Below are positions 1-6,186 of a stretch of DNA of 9,378 nucleotides, piece after piece (the stretch's first letter is position 1; each line of letters starts with the position of its first letter). Both the position numbers and the translations under genes were made by a program. The DNA comes from an uncultured Clostridia bacterium (lineage in GTDB: Bacteria; Bacillota; Clostridia; TANB77; CAG-508). The notes under the pieces were generated by a model. The model searched no databases. It saw only the letters and a list, made by a program, of their open reading frames with translations, and was not told the origin of the DNA. The stretch is taken from NCBI GenBank assembly GCA_934167175.1, contig CAKPKF010000026.1, positions 1-9,378 of the forward strand. Direction: 5' to 3'.

Positions 1-1133
1 CTTTTAGATAGTGAAACTAGTCCCTCAATTGAATCAATTATATATGGGCTATTAGCTGTACCATTTCCTGTAAACACTTGAATAATTCCAGTTATATCTA
101 CTTCTATTACTTCCTTTTTATCTTCATAAGTAATTGTAAAAGTATATTTTTTATTTTCACCTGCTACATATTCGTATTTACCATAGCCTCCTGCATTTAC
201 TATATTGCCATCTTGATCTTTTACTTCTATGCTGTTATAAATATCTGCAATATTATCAAATTCTTCTGGGCAAACACAATACGATTCAATTAAGAAATCA
301 TCCACACTTTCATATCTTTTTTGAGAAGTCCCATATTCAGCATAAGGAAGATCTGCAACTAACTTATTATTTAAACTAGCATATTTAATAGAAGAATTCG
401 AATTTGTATAATTTTCTTTACTTACAATTGATTGTGGACTTGGTGATTGAGGTGGTCTTGATTGATTATTAAAATAATCTACTAATTCTTCTAGTGAAGT
501 AATTTTATAATTATACTGTTCTGATAATTCGCTAAATAATTGTTCCACTGTAATTTTTTCATTAATATTATTTAAATATTTATAAGATTCTAAAAACATT
601 TGCTCTTTTTCTTCAGGAAGTTTGCCATTTAATTTTTCTTCTGCGAATGATTTATAATCAGCATTTAAACCTGCAATGGACACATAAATTGAAATATTAG
701 TGTTTTCTTCACTATATTGATTAACATCATAAACAACAATCAAATCCCCATTTTTTACTTTAGGATGTTTCTTTACAAGTACTGTAGTAGGATTTTTTAG
801 ATATATATCATATTTTTCATTATTAACTACTACTTTATTTCCTTGTAAATAACTGCCATCAAAAGCAGAATTTAATTTTTTTAATTGAGTAAGTGTATTG
901 ACATTTGTATCTTTTAATACGTGGTCAAATTCTAAATCATCTAATGTTAACTCTGCTTTTTCTTTTATACTTGCCATTTCTGACTCTTCTATACCTTGTT
1001 TTGATTTTGTAATTAATCCATTATCTCCTATTACTAGGCTTATTGTTACTCCTGCTAGTATTAATAAAATTATTATTGTTATTATTAATGCTACTAGTGT
1101 TATTCCTTTTGTGTTTTTTAGCTTTTCTTGCAT
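1..1133 (-). CDS. Prepilin-like exported protein A, partial (3' end beyond window)
   Basis: An uninterrupted frame runs from ATG 1133 to the window edge, giving 377 codons with no stop. Residues 1-10 (MQEKLKNTKG) form a short basic leader ending in Gly. Residues 11-35 are a hydrophobic helix starting ITLVALIIT, as in class III (type IV pilin-like) signal peptides, so export and membrane anchoring by a prepilin-type peptidase is inferred. The +5 Glu of classical pilins is replaced by Ala. The body is polar, with a short Pro/Ser/Gln-rich stretch (SRPPQSPSPQS, about residue 222), then a beta-rich module. The last visible residues (GNGTANSPYIIDSIEGLVSL) resemble the lead-in to GLUG-type surface repeats, which would lie outside the window. 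The start is set by GGAGG 9 bases upstream. It is the last gene of a three-gene tandem array and shares leader and head with the other two. Function beyond surface exposure is not recognisable. Confidence 0.85.
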   Translation of the reverse strand, partial: MQEKLKNTKGITLVALIITIIILLILAGVTISLVIGDNGLITKSKQGIEESEMASIKEKAELTLDDLEFDHVLKDTNVNTLTQLKKLNSAFDGSYLQGNKVVVNNEKYDIYLKNPTTVLVKKHPKVKNGDLIVVYDVNQYSEENTNISIYVSIAGLNADYKSFAEEKLNGKLPEEKEQMFLESYKYLNNINEKITVEQLFSELSEQYNYKITSLEELVDYFNNQSRPPQSPSPQSIVSKENYTNSNSSIKYASLNNKLVADLPYAEYGTSQKRYESVDDFLIESYCVCPEEFDNIADIYNSIEVKDQDGNIVNAGGYGKYEYVAGENKKYTFTITYEDKKEVIEVDITGIIQVFTGNGTANSPYIIDSIEGLVSLSK

Positions 1134-1142
1134 CTTTTGTTT

Positions 1143-1156
1143 CCTCCATTTCCTCC
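1143..1156 (-). promoter_or_regulatory. Duplicated Shine-Dalgarno of prepilin-like gene A
   Basis: Two GGAGG sites (1143-1147 and 1152-1156) lie 9 bases apart because the 9-mer GGAAATGGA occurs twice in tandem; the other two prepilin-like genes have it once. The site nearer the gene is 9 bases from ATG 1133. ATG triplets inside the duplication are out of frame with the gene, which fixes the start at 1133. Confidence 0.7.
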
Positions 1157-1180
1157 ATTTCCTTTGATTTTTGTATGCCG

Positions 1181-1195
1181 GCGAATGCTATTCGC
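1181..1195 (-). repeat. Leader stem-loop, copy A
   Basis: GCGAAT-AGC-ATTCGC on the minus strand gives a perfect 6-bp stem with a 3-base loop, 25 bases before the nearest GGAGG of prepilin-like gene A. It sits inside a leader block conserved in all three prepilin-like genes, preceded by GTAGG and followed by GCATACAAAAATC. It resembles REP-type short palindromes (GTAGGGGCG...CGCCC) seen in other Firmicutes; that likeness is from memory. It may act on mRNA stability or translation. Confidence 0.6.
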
Positions 1196-1226
1196 TCCTA
1201 CGGTTTTTGTTAAGATTTTTATATTA

Positions 1227-2363
1227 TTATTCATATGATTCTTTCCACTTACGTGGAATTTCATTATAATCTGTTAATTTAGTACAACCACAATAGCAAT
1301 TTGTTCCCCCATTATTCTCGTCAATTCCTTTTTCTTTTCTTTCAGTCTCACTCCATAACTTAATTGAATTCCCTGTTAGATTTTTACACCCATAAAATGT
1401 ATGTCTAAAACTTGTAACATTAGGGCAATTTGCAAATAATTTTTCCGGTATGCTTGTTAAACTTTCACACCCATAAAATGTTCCGCTAAAATCTGTTACA
1501 TTTGGGCAATTTGCAAATAAGTTTTCTGGTATGTTTGTTAAACTTGTACATCCATAAAATGTTTCACTAAAACCTGTCACATTTGGACAATTTGCAAATA
1601 AGTTTTCTGGTATGTTTGTTAAACTTGTACATCCATAAAATGCTTCGCTAAAACCTGTCACATTTGGACAATTTGCAAATAAGTTTTCTGGTATGCTTGT
1701 TAAACTTTCACATTCTGAAAACTTTATATAAATTAATTCCTTAAAACTTTTTTCAGTTGGTTTTGCTATTTCTCTTAAATTAACACAATTGCTCAAATCT
1801 ATTCTTACTGCACCTGTTTCTCCCCACTGCAATATTTTTAAAATTTTCTCTGCTCCACTATTTTGCCTATGATAACTAATTCCATCGCAAGTTCCACTTA
1901 TCTTTATTTCATATTCTTTATTTTTCTCTTTATATTCATGTTCTATATTTTCTTCTGAAATTTCTGCTAACTTAAATTTAGTTACACTTGCTATTTTTCT
2001 TCTACTATCTATCATCCCCTCTTCCTGACTTCTTTTTATTTCTCCATCTCCCCACTCTATCTCATATATTCCTCTCAACATTGGTAAATTAACTATTCCA
2101 TCTTCTCCTGAATTTACTAGTATTTTCATTGCTTCTTTATCCACACTATTTTCTAACATTCCTTGTTCAAATTCATCTAATTGTGCTTTTTCCTCTTCTG
2201 CTCTTGTTTGGTATTCTCCTACACCTTGTTTTGATTTTGTAATTAATCCATTATCTCCTATTACTAGGCTTATTGTTACTCCTGCTAGTATTAATAAAAT
2301 TATTATTGTTATTATTAATGCTACTAGTGTTATTCCTTTTGTGTTTTTTAGTTTTTCTTGCAT
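1227..2363 (-). CDS. Prepilin-like exported protein B with BspA-type leucine-rich repeats
   Basis: The protein has 378 residues. Residues 1-10 are the leader MQEKLKNTKG and 11-35 the hydrophobic helix, identical to protein A. A charged segment (about 45-75) and an unrecognised middle region follow. From residue 218 to 325 there are four 27-residue repeats of the form C.SLT.IPE.LFANCPNVT.F...FYG, typical of BspA-like/DUF285 surface leucine-rich repeats, which in related proteins often mediate binding to proteins or host surfaces. The C-terminus has a CYCGC cluster and ends EIPRKWKESYE. Fourteen Cys, two per repeat, are unusual for an exported protein of an anaerobe. The frame can be opened 5 codons earlier at ATG 2378, but that ATG overlaps the GGAGG site, whose spacing of 8 bases fits ATG 2363. 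A surface adhesin or minor-pilin-like role is inferred; the ligand is unknown. Confidence 0.88.
   Translation of the reverse strand: MQEKLKNTKGITLVALIITIIILLILAGVTISLVIGDNGLITKSKQGVGEYQTRAEEEKAQLDEFEQGMLENSVDKEAMKILVNSGEDGIVNLPMLRGIYEIEWGDGEIKRSQEEGMIDSRRKIASVTKFKLAEISEENIEHEYKEKNKEYEIKISGTCDGISYHRQNSGAEKILKILQWGETGAVRIDLSNCVNLREIAKPTEKSFKELIYIKFSECESLTSIPENLFANCPNVTGFSEAFYGCTSLTNIPENLFANCPNVTGFSETFYGCTSLTNIPENLFANCPNVTDFSGTFYGCESLTSIPEKLFANCPNVTSFRHTFYGCKNLTGNSIKLWSETERKEKGIDENNGGTNCYCGCTKLTDYNEIPRKWKESYE
1389..1712 (-). repeat. Four tandem 81-bp repeats encoding 27-residue LRR units
   Basis: The motif CAATTTGCAAATA recurs on the plus strand at 1426, 1507, 1588 and 1669, an exact 81-base period. 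The middle units are nearly identical over most of their length, which suggests recent tandem expansion. There are no spacers, and each period is an in-frame 27-codon unit of prepilin-like gene B. Confidence 0.92.
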
Positions 2364-2371
2364 CTTTGTTT

Positions 2372-2376
2372 CCTCC
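2372..2376 (-). promoter_or_regulatory. Shine-Dalgarno deciding the start of prepilin-like gene B
   Basis: GGAGG lies 8 bases before ATG 2363. The upstream in-frame ATG 2378 overlaps this site and has no comparable site of its own, so the shorter protein beginning MQEKLKN is preferred. That also matches the other two genes. Confidence 0.75.
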
Positions 2377-2399
2377 ATTTCCTTTGATTTTTGTATGCT

Positions 2400-2416
2400 A
2401 GCAAATGCTATTCGCT
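2400..2416 (-). repeat. Leader stem-loop, copy B
   Basis: AGCGAAT-AGC-ATTTGCT forms a 7-bp stem with one G-U pair, 23 bases before GGAGG of prepilin-like gene B. It has the same position and flanks (GTAGG before, AGCATACAAAAATC after) as copies A and C, but its arm bases differ in ways that keep pairing. Confidence 0.6.
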
Positions 2417-2447
2417 CCTACATTTTTTTGTTTTTATGTTAATATTT

Positions 2448-3650
2448 TTACTCCAAATATTGTATTTCTATATTATTATAAAAATATACTCTTCCATTTT
2501 TGTCTACAATCTTTGCATTAAACATTTTATTTTTAGCATCTCCCCCATTTTTTCTAATTAACGCACGAATGTCCCAGCCTATAAAATAATCATTATTATT
2601 ATCATCTTTTCTGATTTCATCTTTATCCAATTTTACATACTTATTTTTTATTTCAACATAAACATCATCAAATTTAATATATTCTCCTGTTTCTGTATTT
2701 CTTAAGAAATAGCTTCCATATGATGGCTTATATATATCAATTTTCTTTTCTTCCTCTCCTATATTTTTTACCTCTACATACTTAATGTATTCTTTGTTAG
2801 TACTTATATCTATTATTTTAAATTGGTATTTTCCATTTTCTGTTGCATAATATTTATTCGTATTTTCCCCATCTGGATTAATTATTCTATACTTAGTCCA
2901 TTCTAATGTCTCAATGTTAACTTCTCCAATAACATTATATCCAGATTCACAACACAAATCTAATATTCCCATTTCTAATGTAATTCCTTCTTTTTGTAAA
3001 GCATTTATAAAACTTTCTTTAGTCGGTTGTTCTATTGCTTCTTTTTCATACATATAATTCAATACATCTTGAAAATTTTTAAAGTTCGTATCTGCCCCAT
3101 TCTTCTTTGCTGTTAAATTCATAGTATCTACAATAATTTGTTCTTTTTCTTCTTCTGTTCTTTTATTTATTACATTGCATAGTACTTCTATCATTTCTTC
3201 TTCATTGTTAAATTTTATTACATTTTCACCTTCTACATTTGCTCTAATTCTTACTTTATTAGCAAGTTCATTACTTGGTGTTTTTTCAAAAGTTATAAAT
3301 ATTGTTGAGTAATCTATAACTTTATTATCTATTGTTATAGTCTCTTCTTTCTCATTTACTTCATTATCATATACTAATTTTTCTTTTTTTAGTTCTTCTA
3401 TTAATTTTTCTGAACTTGACTTCTGTTCTCCATTATTTTCTCTTATGTTATTTTCTGATTTCCATAATTCAACTTTTTCTTCCACTGTTGCTTGCCTTGT
3501 TTTCAATTTTGTGGCTTTTGATTTTGTAATTAATCCATTATTTCCTATTACTAGGCTTATTGTTACTCCTGCTAGTATTAATAAAATTATTATTGTTATT
3601 ATTAACGCTACTAGTGTTATTCCTTTTGTGTTTTTTAGCTTTTCTTGCAT
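2448..3650 (-). CDS. Prepilin-like exported protein C, unknown body
   Basis: The protein has 400 residues. Residues 1-10 are the leader MQEKLKNTKG and 11-35 the hydrophobic helix; the first 45 residues match proteins A and B except Asn for Asp at 37. A charged, probably helical region (about 45-100) follows, then a Glu/Lys/Asn-rich body. A later module contains the beta-rich phrase ENGKYQFKIIDISTNKEYIK, reminiscent of an Ig-like fold, though I recognise no family. There is an unusual CC pair in DLCCESG. GGAGG with 9-base spacing supports ATG 3650, rather than the in-frame ATG 3692 which lies upstream of the ribosome site and inside the leader palindrome region. It is the first gene of the array and sits downstream of a candidate promoter at 3775-3803; gene B starts 84 bases after it with no terminator visible between, so co-transcription is likely. 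Confidence 0.87.
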   Translation of the reverse strand: MQEKLKNTKGITLVALIITIIILLILAGVTISLVIGNNGLITKSKATKLKTRQATVEEKVELWKSENNIRENNGEQKSSSEKLIEELKKEKLVYDNEVNEKEETITIDNKVIDYSTIFITFEKTPSNELANKVRIRANVEGENVIKFNNEEEMIEVLCNVINKRTEEEKEQIIVDTMNLTAKKNGADTNFKNFQDVLNYMYEKEAIEQPTKESFINALQKEGITLEMGILDLCCESGYNVIGEVNIETLEWTKYRIINPDGENTNKYYATENGKYQFKIIDISTNKEYIKYVEVKNIGEEEKKIDIYKPSYGSYFLRNTETGEYIKFDDVYVEIKNKYVKLDKDEIRKDDNNNDYFIGWDIRALIRKNGGDAKNKMFNAKIVDKNGRVYFYNNIEIQYLE

Positions 3651-3659
3651 CTTTTGCTC

Positions 3660-3664
3660 CCTCC
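3660..3664 (-). promoter_or_regulatory. Shine-Dalgarno deciding the start of prepilin-like gene C
   Basis: GGAGG followed by GAGCAAAAG lies 9 bases before ATG 3650. The longest open frame would start at ATG 3692, which has no such site and would put 14 polar residues before the conserved leader peptide. Confidence 0.75.
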
Positions 3665-3686
3665 ATTTCCTTTGATTTTTGTATGC

Positions 3687-3705
3687 GGGCAAATAGCATT
3701 CGCCC
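3687..3705 (-). repeat. Leader stem-loop, copy C
   Basis: GGGCGAAT-GCT-ATTTGCCC forms an 8-bp stem with one G-U pair and a 3-base loop, 22 bases before GGAGG of prepilin-like gene C. It is the strongest of the three copies. The loop is the reverse complement of the AGC loop in copies A and B. Confidence 0.65.
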
Positions 3706-3774
3706 CTACTGTTTTTGGGTTGCTGAAAAGTGTTTTCGCTCCACTGCTCATTTATTTAGTGTCTTTTTTGTTAA

Positions 3775-3803
3775 ATATTATCATTTTTTACTTTGACTTA
3801 CAA
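3775..3803 (-). promoter_or_regulatory. Candidate vegetative promoter for the prepilin-like array
   Basis: On the minus strand TTGTAA and TAATAT are separated by 17 bases, and TG lies one base before the -10 hexamer (extended -10). Each hexamer matches 4 of 6 consensus bases. It lies just after the hairpin at 3806-3845 and would give a leader of roughly 115 bases before gene C. AT-richness makes chance matches common. Confidence 0.4.
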
Positions 3804-3805
3804 GC

Positions 3806-3845
3806 ATTGCGAGAGTACACAAATAAAAGTGTATACTCTCGCAAT
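3806..3845 (-). terminator. Hairpin between the membrane-anchored protein gene and the prepilin-like array
   Basis: The inverted repeat ATTGCGAGAGT-ACAC / GTGT-AT-ACTCTCGCAAT has 15 paired bases, a 2-base bulge in one arm and an A/T-rich loop of about 8 bases. It lies about 60 bases after the stop of the upstream gene. Neither side has a good run of T, so it is a weak fit to an intrinsic terminator and could instead be an RNA processing or protein-binding element. Confidence 0.5.
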
Positions 3846-3905
3846 AGTTTTAGGTTTTATTACATTTACGTTGCATTTATATTACATTTTCTTTTCATTA
3901 AAGTT

Positions 3906-5027
3906 TTATTTACCAACTTCTTCTATATATCCTGATATTGATTTTGAATACATGTCATCTGATATTGATTTATAGTGTTCCCCTTTATAATCATCTGTAA
4001 ATCCATTATAGGCTTTATATATTTCTCCAGTATCTGTATCATATACCCTTTCATACCCTAATGTTGCATCACTTTGCTTTTGCATCATTCTGTCATATGT
4101 AGCGTTTCTTGATTCCCAAGAAGACATTATGCTGTCTGATATTTGGTTACATATGTTTCTTGTATTCTGAAAATTCTTCATTACTGCATCTTGCTGATTA
4201 TAGAATTGATTTATGAATGTATCACTAAATTGTAAAGATGAAACCATATTGTTTAGCGGTTCTTCCCAATTAATAAATTCATCTTTTGGTGCTGTAATAA
4301 ACATTGTATTGTATACACTCAAATAATTTATATCAATTTTATTTCCTGAAAAAACATTCTCATTAACATAGTATGGTCCTGAATCATAAACATATGCTGT
4401 AAATATTCCTTCCGCATTTTTTCCATTTTCATCTGTGAACGTTGCTCTTAGCATATCTCCACCTAGAGCTGATGTTCCTATTTTTTCAATAACACTAAAA
4501 CTATTTAATGTTGGAAATTTAAATGTAGGTGTATTATTTAACGTTCCTAAATCATTAAATATTTTATAAAAGCCCTCTGTTGTTTGTTCTTCTATTACAG
4601 ATGTTTTTGCAAACATTTGGTCTGGATAATATGTTTGTTGGAATTTTTTAGCCGCTTGAGATTTGTTATACCCTTCTGTTTTCATATTGAAAAAAAATTG
4701 GTATGATGTATTTTGAGGATTATATACTTTTATTGTGTAATGAATACAATCTCCTAAAACATCTACTTTCCATCCTTCAGGTATATTTAATGAAAATAGC
4801 CCATTGTCGAATTTTGTGTAATTGACAGATTTCGCTTCACTTTTCTTTATTTTCACTTCTTGCTTCGAATTTTTTATGTCTTTTGAGTTTAATTTATTTT
4901 CAATTCCTACACTCATTGCATTTTTCTCTCCTTTTTCAATTGTTGCAATTGCTACAATAATGATTATTATACTAATTATTGTTATTGCCATAATTAAGCC
5001 TTTTTTATTTTGTTTATTTTCTTCCAT
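3906..5027 (-). CDS. Membrane-anchored extracellular protein of unknown function
   Basis: The protein has 373 residues with a polar N-terminus (MEENKQNKKG), one strong membrane segment at about 11-30, and no lipobox or sorting signal, so it is probably N-terminally anchored with the bulk outside. Residues about 70-235 begin FDNGLFSLNIPEGWKVD and look like the opening strands of a PsbP/DUF1795-like fold; this is a weak, motif-level resemblance. From about 245 the sequence is rich in Gln, Asn, Met and Ser and likely helical, and it ends with YERVYDTDTGEIYKAYNGFTDDY followed by a polar tail. The start is supported by AAGGAG 9 bases before ATG 5027. It has its own candidate promoter and a terminator upstream, so it is likely monocistronic. 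I do not recognise its function. Confidence 0.85.
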   Translation of the reverse strand: MEENKQNKKGLIMAITIISIIIIIVAIATIEKGEKNAMSVGIENKLNSKDIKNSKQEVKIKKSEAKSVNYTKFDNGLFSLNIPEGWKVDVLGDCIHYTIKVYNPQNTSYQFFFNMKTEGYNKSQAAKKFQQTYYPDQMFAKTSVIEEQTTEGFYKIFNDLGTLNNTPTFKFPTLNSFSVIEKIGTSALGGDMLRATFTDENGKNAEGIFTAYVYDSGPYYVNENVFSGNKIDINYLSVYNTMFITAPKDEFINWEEPLNNMVSSLQFSDTFINQFYNQQDAVMKNFQNTRNICNQISDSIMSSWESRNATYDRMMQKQSDATLGYERVYDTDTGEIYKAYNGFTDDYKGEHYKSISDDMYSKSISGYIEEVGK

Positions 5028-5078
5028 ATTATTAATCTCCTTTTCTTATCTTTTGCTATGTTTGTTATTTTATCATAT

Positions 5079-5107
5079 AAAATAAGATGAAATATATTTT
5101 TTGCCAA
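5079..5107 (-). promoter_or_regulatory. Candidate promoter of the membrane-anchored protein gene
   Basis: TTGGCA (5 of 6 matches to TTGACA) and TATTTT (4 of 6 to TATAAT) are separated by 17 bases on the minus strand. They lie between the terminator of the preceding gene and the AAGGAG site before ATG 5027. Confidence 0.45.
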
Positions 5108-5130
5108 TTTTTCCGTGCCTTTTTGGTAAC

Positions 5131-5170
5131 AAAAAAATCACACTTAATTTTTATATTAAATATGATTTTT
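5131..5170 (-). terminator. Intrinsic terminator after the spore photoproduct lyase gene
   Basis: On the minus strand AAAAATCATATTTAA and TTAAGTGTGATTTTT pair over 15 positions, two of them G-U, around an 8-base A/T loop, and the stem runs into seven T. It starts 8 bases after the stop codon of the lyase gene. The A/T-rich stem also has T runs on the plus strand, but no plus-strand gene approaches it. Confidence 0.75.
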
Positions 5171-5177
5171 AATTTAT

Positions 5178-6185
5178 TTATACTACATACATTATTTTAT
5201 TATTTTTAAAATATTTATTAATTTCTTCTCTTAGGAATTTTTCTCCTTCTGAACGAATATATTCTTTATACATATATTTTCCTTTTCCTCGTCCTGTCAT
5301 TAGTTCTTTGTTATATAAATCTATTGCATTAGGAAATGCTTCTGTATTTATTGCTCTATGAACATAACTATATGTCATAAATATTATCTCAAAAAAAATT
5401 TCTTTTTTCGCTTTAACACTCAGTTTTTCATATAGATATTTTATTAATTCTGAATATATTATCTTCCAATCTTCTACAAGTATTACTGGAGCTATTAATA
5501 TTCCTACTGGATAATCCGCTTCTACAAGTTTATTTACTGCTTTCACTCTATTTTCTAATCTTGAAGTTCCAAATTCTACTTTGTTTATTATTTCTTTTGG
5601 GTTCACACTCATTCTAATAATTATTTTTCTATTGTGCTTCAAAAACAAAATATCATCTATCATATCGAATTTTGTTGGTAAAGTTAATTTTCCTTTTCCA
5701 GTGTTGGCAAAATTTTTAATTGTCCATACTAAATTATTAGTAATGGTGTTTTCCAAAACAAGATCACTGTTGCTCCCTATTTCAAAAGTTAAGTCTTTTT
5801 CCGAATCATTGGCAACTTTTATTATTTTATTTAACATTTCTTCTCTATTTACAAAAAGCCTTAAATATGCACATTTATTATAATTACATACAAGATAACA
5901 ATACATACACATTGCTGTACATCCAGAGGATGTATATGGTACTAAGAAATCTGATGTTTTATGATTTGGAACAAATTTATGTGTTTTCCTTGTTCCTATT
6001 ATTAAATTTCTTTTCATATCCGCAAATTCTGAATTTTGTCTTTTTCTCATTTCTTCAATATTATTATGGTTTTTTATTATTATTTTGGGAACATTTGCAT
6101 ATTTTTCTAATAGCTCTTTTCCAAGAGGATATTCTTCTATTTTTTCCTCGCAATATAATGCTTTTGGCTTAAACAACTTTATCAC
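5178..6185 (-). CDS. splB: Spore photoproduct lyase family radical SAM protein
   Basis: Spore photoproduct lyase reverses the UV-induced thymine dimer of spore DNA with a 4Fe-4S cluster and S-adenosylmethionine, acting during germination. The 335 residues match the usual family length. The cluster motif is CTAMCMYC (Cys89, Cys93, Cys96), followed by the conserved Tyr97. NHKTSDFLVPYTSSGC before it, RMSVNP, LIAPVILVEDW and EIIFMTYSYVHRAINTEAF are further family segments. The position aligned with the hydrogen-donor Cys of the Bacillus enzyme is Ser138 (FEIGSNSD versus FEAACTSD); extra Cys100 and Cys105 lie in CNYNKC. I recall clostridial homologues with this arrangement. The start is GTG 6185 in the longest frame. 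TTG 6176 fits better to GGTGAT upstream and would give 332 residues. It is the last gene of a trio with the CYTH and HD genes, 42 bases after the CYTH stop. Confidence 0.88.
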   Translation of the reverse strand: MIKLFKPKALYCEEKIEEYPLGKELLEKYANVPKIIIKNHNNIEEMRKRQNSEFADMKRNLIIGTRKTHKFVPNHKTSDFLVPYTSSGCTAMCMYCYLVCNYNKCAYLRLFVNREEMLNKIIKVANDSEKDLTFEIGSNSDLVLENTITNNLVWTIKNFANTGKGKLTLPTKFDMIDDILFLKHNRKIIIRMSVNPKEIINKVEFGTSRLENRVKAVNKLVEADYPVGILIAPVILVEDWKIIYSELIKYLYEKLSVKAKKEIFFEIIFMTYSYVHRAINTEAFPNAIDLYNKELMTGRGKGKYMYKEYIRSEGEKFLREEINKYFKNNKIMYVV

Positions 6186-6186
6186 C
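6180..6186 (-). promoter_or_regulatory. Possible Shine-Dalgarno favouring a TTG start for splB
   Basis: The minus strand reads TGGGTGATAAAGTTG, where GGTGAT matches the 3' part of AGGAGGTGAT and its GG lies 8 bases before TTG 6176, the usual spacing. GTG 6185 lies inside this site and has no purine-rich sequence of its own. Confidence 0.45.

Larger units (their letters stand above)
993..1208 (-). repeat. Constant unit, copy A (leader plus 5' coding)
   Basis: This block covers the stem-loop leader and codons 1-47 of prepilin-like gene A. Across the 141 coding bases it differs from copy B at a single base, a synonymous change in codon 5. Sequence similarity stops abruptly after the TKSKQG segment. 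Confidence 0.8.
2223..2429 (-). repeat. Constant unit, copy B (leader plus 5' coding)
   Basis: This is the second copy of the conserved leader and first 47 codons. Compared with copy A it has one coding difference in 141 bases and lacks the 9-base duplication at the Shine-Dalgarno. Confidence 0.8.
3516..3717 (-). repeat. Constant unit, copy C (leader plus 5' coding)
   Basis: This is the third copy of the conserved leader and first 45 codons. It differs from copy A at two coding bases in 135: one synonymous change in Ala15 and one that gives Asn37 for Asp. Similarity ends at TKSK. Confidence 0.8.

Noticed and set aside
78..293. Plus-strand frame rich in Phe, Ile and Tyr
   Set aside because: It is antisense to the open minus-strand frame of prepilin-like gene A, with low-complexity composition from AT-rich DNA.
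898..1167. Plus-strand open frames opposite the prepilin heads (also 3445-3675 and overlapping frames to 3975)
   Set aside because: They are antisense to the conserved hydrophobic head and leader of the prepilin-like genes and have no ribosome sites; their apparent repetition only mirrors the duplicated unit.
1389..1712. Regular 81-base periodicity as a possible CRISPR array
   Set aside because: The period is continuous with no unique spacers, and each unit is an in-frame 27-codon protein repeat.
5867..6172. Plus-strand frame of 101 codons opposite splB
   Set aside because: It is antisense to conserved radical SAM coding sequence and Phe/Leu/Tyr-rich by base composition only.
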